Below, one piece after another: positions 60,501 to 64,000 of a DNA stretch of 64,000 nucleotides; positions within the stretch are counted from its first letter, which is position 1; each line of letters begins with the position of its first letter. Source of the stretch: Bursaphelenchus xylophilus (Eukaryota; Nematoda; Chromadorea; Rhabditida; Aphelenchoididae); the NCBI GenBank assembly GCA_904066235.2, contig CAJFCV020000002.1, positions 8,122,001 through 8,186,000 of the forward strand, in the 5' to 3' direction. The translations under genes were made by a program, and so were the position numbers. Below the pieces are notes generated by a model. That model saw only the letters and a program-made list of their open reading frames with translations. It did no database searches and was not told where the DNA came from.

Positions 60501-63500
60501 TCAGGCACTCGCAAATTATTTGATGATGAAAAGCGTGAAAAGGAAAAGAGAAATCGCCTCATCTTCTTCCCCAAAATGGGAGTCAATAGAAGGAGGGAGG
60601 ACTGATTGAAATGAAAAACGGCAAAAAAAACAAAGGAACCGGCTCATCCTTTCCCCATCTTGTTCCATCAGGGCTCAAGATCAACAAGTCCGCGGGAAAT
60701 GCCGGCGGGGGATGGACGCGGCATGGGCATGCAGAGATCGATGGGGGAGATTCGAAATTACCTCAAATAATCATGGCGGAATGGAAATTTTAGACAGATC
60801 GATGATCGGAAGCGTGGGAGATGATTTTGCATAAATTTGGGGGATTAGAAGAAAGTTCTGGGGGATTTACAAGGTTTTTGGACCGCGCTAAGCGATCGAA
60901 AAATGTCATGTTTTTTATTTCCCACGTATAACTCAAAAACATTTTCAGAAGGCGTTTTTTCTAACTGTCATCCTTATTTCCGCAGTCTCTTTCCCTACAA
61001 TCATCGGTGAAAATTAATGATGCCATGGTTTTATCAAAAAAAAAATCTTTTTTCTCCCTGATCTTCTAAAGGCTCATTTGTGAGCACCTAACATAGCCTA
61101 TTTAACAACTGCCTAGCTTCAACCCAACCATTCTCCAGCCCTCTATCAAGTCCCACTCCCCATCGACTCCAAGCCCAAAACTCGGCGACGAAGCGCTAGG
61201 CCAAATAGGACAAAGGAGAAGAAAGAAAGAAAGTCGATCACGTCGTGTCGCGTGGGGAAACAACGATGGGGGGAAATTCGGGAGCGGCTCCACAAAAAAT
61301 GGACAACGGAGCCGCGCAATAGACACAATAATTATGGAATTGCGCGAAGAGGGCTATCGAGAACAATAAACACAAACAGGCCAACAAACTCGCGTTGCAA
61401 ACGGAAGGGTATTGGGTATTGTCCTGAACGGTGGGCCAAGTTCTTTTGGGGGGAATCGGAGGGGATCAAATTGGAGGTGGAGTCAAAGTTGGAGCCGTGG
61501 CTACAATACGAAGTTTAGCGGGTAGGAACCGCAATCATAGCATATATTTCATAGTAATTGGAGTGTGAGATTTCTAGAGAAAATCAGTTAAACAATTGGC
61601 AAAGATATGGCAAAAATTTTTGGCCACCCTTATTATGCTACTTGTCGGAAAAGATCATTCAATTTCTCGGTTGAATTATCTAAGATCAAACCAAAATTTG
61701 GTGGATAGAGTAAGCTGTCAAAATCAAATAAAATTGCCCGTTGCAGCTGTTCAATGTCACCCATCCACAAGACAAACATGACCCTTTTCAACAAGCAACA
61801 TTCGTCACTCCTGTGATAAGACAAATTAATTGATGATGAATATACAAGGATCTACTTGTCTGAGAGCTGTTTGCTGAAAACCGGCGGCGGTTTTCACTCT
61901 CGAATTTCGGCGTGAAACCGGTTCCTTGCCGCCCGTTTTATTAAGTTGTCTTTCCAGCGAAGGGAGGGGGGACGGTGAGAGTTCGGGGAGAATGTGGCAA
62001 AGAAACCGATGGCATCAAGGGGTTTGTTGATGGAATTGGAGAGAGCATCGAGCACGAAAAAAGAAGGGGAAAGTCGCCCTGAGGCTCATCAGAAATAATT
62101 TCCGCTGTAAACAAAGACATGTTCCCGTTCATCTTGCGGGCGTTTATCGTGCCTGCACCGGAAAACGGGGAGACTTGGAAGGCGGCAGGGGACGGGGAAT
62201 GGACGTGAGATCGGGGCGAGAAATTGAGAATGACCGGGACGGCGGAGAACGTGAACTTGATCGTGAATGGAAGGAGGGATCAAGAAGGAAAGTAAGTTTT
62301 TTGAGTGGAACATTGATGCTACAATGGAACAGGGAACAAAAAATATGGAAGGCAAGAGGTATCTGCAAACTCTGCAGTGTTCAAAATCAAATGTCTAGGT
62401 AGGATATGGCTAAAAATGTAGGGAAAATCGGCGTATTTTATATTTCAAAAATAGTGGTTCGGAGAAAATGATGACAAAATCGGCGGTGACTCACAGACCT
62501 TGATGAATTTTGGCACAAATCAAGAGTAAGGTCTATCACACGTCACAAAAGATCTTTAGACCGCACTTTGCAGAAACAACAGAGATTTGGTGGTAAGATT
62601 ATCCATGATTTTGCAAAAAATGCCTAAACGAAATCTTTTTCTTACAATAAAAATCTTAAACATTGACAGTATTTACGTCACTTGAGTACTCTCTAAATGT
62701 CATCAAAATGCCAAAAAAATGATATCAACACCTACGCTAAATTAGTAGTTGAAAAGCTCAAGAAATAGCGATCGCTCTCCTGCTACGTCCGGTTTATAAA
62801 GTTCAACGACGTGTTCCGAGTGATTTGTGGATGGGTCATTTGTCGTTTATTAGCTGTAGACTTCGAGACGGCTTCCGGTTACAAGTTCGCTCACCAAGAG
62901 CTGGGATTTTAGGATCAGAAAAAATGAAATATTCAAATTTTTAAATCTAGATTGTAAAATAAAAAAAACCGAAATGAACTGAACTATTTACTCCCATCCA
63001 CTGTCTGCTACTCTCCTAGCAGATTTGTAGCTAATCTCCGACATTCTTCCCTCCGAATTCGAAAGTCATCCTCTTCGAACAACCGACTAATCTCCCGTAA
63101 ATCCACATTGTTATAAGTCTACAAAACGAGGCGTTGCGTCTCTCACGGAAAAGGCGAAAGTTTTTCCCGACTGAGCCCTAAGGGGAAAATCGAAAAGCGA
63201 ACCCGTTTAGCTGGTTTCCCGAGATCTCGAGGGCTAGATTCGCCGGTGCATCTTCGCGCCCTCGGGCGTTCCCTCTCTCCATGTTTTTGTTTGTGTTGAC
63301 TAATCACGGTAATCTTGGGATGGCGAAGATGATGTGGAACGGGGCGAAAGCGGGGATTGATTGGATCTGGATGAATGGGATTTTGATTTGAGAAGAAGAG
63401 GGAGGGATACTGTAACATATAAGACTGACAAATATCGGGGAAATTAGGCAAAAGGAGGATACAAATAAACGATGAGATTTGATTGCGCATAAGGTAATGA

Positions 63501-63593
63501 ATAATGGAAAATTCAACTTGTGGCGCACCTGCAATTCAAGGATTACAAAGGAACACTGTCTAGGCCACACTTCATCAATTCCTCCTCAAAATT
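57543..63593. other. Six kilobases without a recognisable gene
   Basis: Short ORFs only, none with motifs or codon support. A one-sided MITE F end is at about 58877-58931 (AAAGAAAATCTGAGCCTCGC then ACACTTCCCTTGTG). Weak relics of the same family lie near 60100-60300 and 62480-62720. The stretch 58350-59600 is less repetitive and could be regulatory DNA or the 5' part of a gene beyond the window. Confidence 0.4.
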
Positions 63594-63844
63594 TTACAGT
63601 GAGGGACCGGATCCAATGGCAAAAAACATCCCATTTCGCGTCCCGGTAGGGACCAAAATGTCTCCAAACCCTTCCCTTCTCTAAGCTAAAAACCTCGCTT
63701 TGAAGAGCCCGCCTTGAAGGAAAGGGCGCGCTTTTCAAACCGGAGTTTTTTAGCATAGAGAAGGGAAGGGTTTGGAGTCATTTTGGTCCCTTCTGGGATG
63801 CAAAATGAGACGTTTTTTGCCATTGGATCAGGTCCCTCACTGTA
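63594..63844. mobile_element. MITE family G, copy 2
   Basis: A 251-bp element with ends CAGTGAGGGACCGGATCC and GGATCAGGTCCCTCACTG, flanked by TA. Colinear with copy 1 at 13692-13950, including GGGCGCGC and the inverted AGAGAAGGGAAGGGTTTGGA arms. No coding capacity. Confidence 0.87.
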
Positions 63845-64000
63845 GCTCTTTATTGCACGTAGTGGAGATAGAAAACCGCAAAAATCAACTGATCTCTCAC
63901 AAAAACAGAACAAAAATTATTCCCCATCAAATTCCGGAAAGCATTCACCTACACATAATCCTCATCACGTCTCCTCTCATTTCCGGTTCACGCCAAATAA

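Noticed and set aside
61102..61530. Overlapping 60-88-codon ORFs on both strands
   Set aside because: No motif, no consistent frame between neighbouring ORFs and no plausible splice joints.

Overview
This window is nematode nuclear DNA. The best evidence is a complete cuticle collagen gene with an N-terminal cuticle-collagen domain, Gly-X-Y blocks and the worm-type C-terminus. Supporting evidence is short GT-AG introns (down to about 32-45 nt), a nematode-type SODH/ADH gene, AT-rich intergenic DNA and many small inverted-repeat transposons. I cannot name the species. Exon coordinates below were read by hand from splice signals and reading-frame continuity; most joints keep frame, and the few uncertain ones are stated.

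Layout. 1-2.7 kb: two copies of a PIF/Harbinger-like MITE, then the collagen promoter. 2.7-3.8 kb: cuticle collagen (+). 4.2-18.1 kb: four closely spaced minus-strand genes, in transcription order procollagen lysyl hydroxylase (PLOD/LET-268 type), a large secreted protein of unknown family, mitochondrial tRNA-modifying MTO1, and a small single-pass membrane protein. A full-length mariner transposase ORF with one catalytic Asp replaced sits in an MTO1 intron. A 1.7-kb hairpin transposon nested in a MITE sits in an intron of the secreted gene. 19.4-27.3 kb: mitochondrial Phe-tRNA synthetase (FARS2), an LRAT/NlpC-P60-like protein, a small secreted protein and Integrator subunit 11 (INTS11), all minus. 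27.5-30.5 kb: a 3-kb palindromic repeat with GC-rich flanks. 30.5-32.3 kb: a type I membrane protein with a Lys/Ser-rich tail (-). 34.9-38.0 kb: an SLC7-type amino-acid transporter (+) with a 1.1-kb hairpin element in intron 1. 38.5-39.8 kb: a zinc alcohol dehydrogenase (-) with a TATA box. 42.7-46.5 kb: another MITE and a nested palindromic repeat with tRNA-like sequence in both arms. 48.9-50.5 kb: a tandem CCCH zinc-finger RNA-binding protein (-). 50.6-64 kb: no gene I can support, only MITEs, relics and one more palindrome.

Functional themes. Collagen and the lysyl hydroxylase that modifies Gly-X-Lys lie about 11 kb apart. Two mitochondrial translation genes (MTO1, FARS2) share the same minus-strand run. 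The most unusual signal is the number of fold-back (hairpin) elements: five of 1-3.2 kb in 64 kb, at least three with TA target duplications, and two inside introns of apparently functional genes. One insertion can be dated relative to another element because it splits a MITE that is intact elsewhere in the window.
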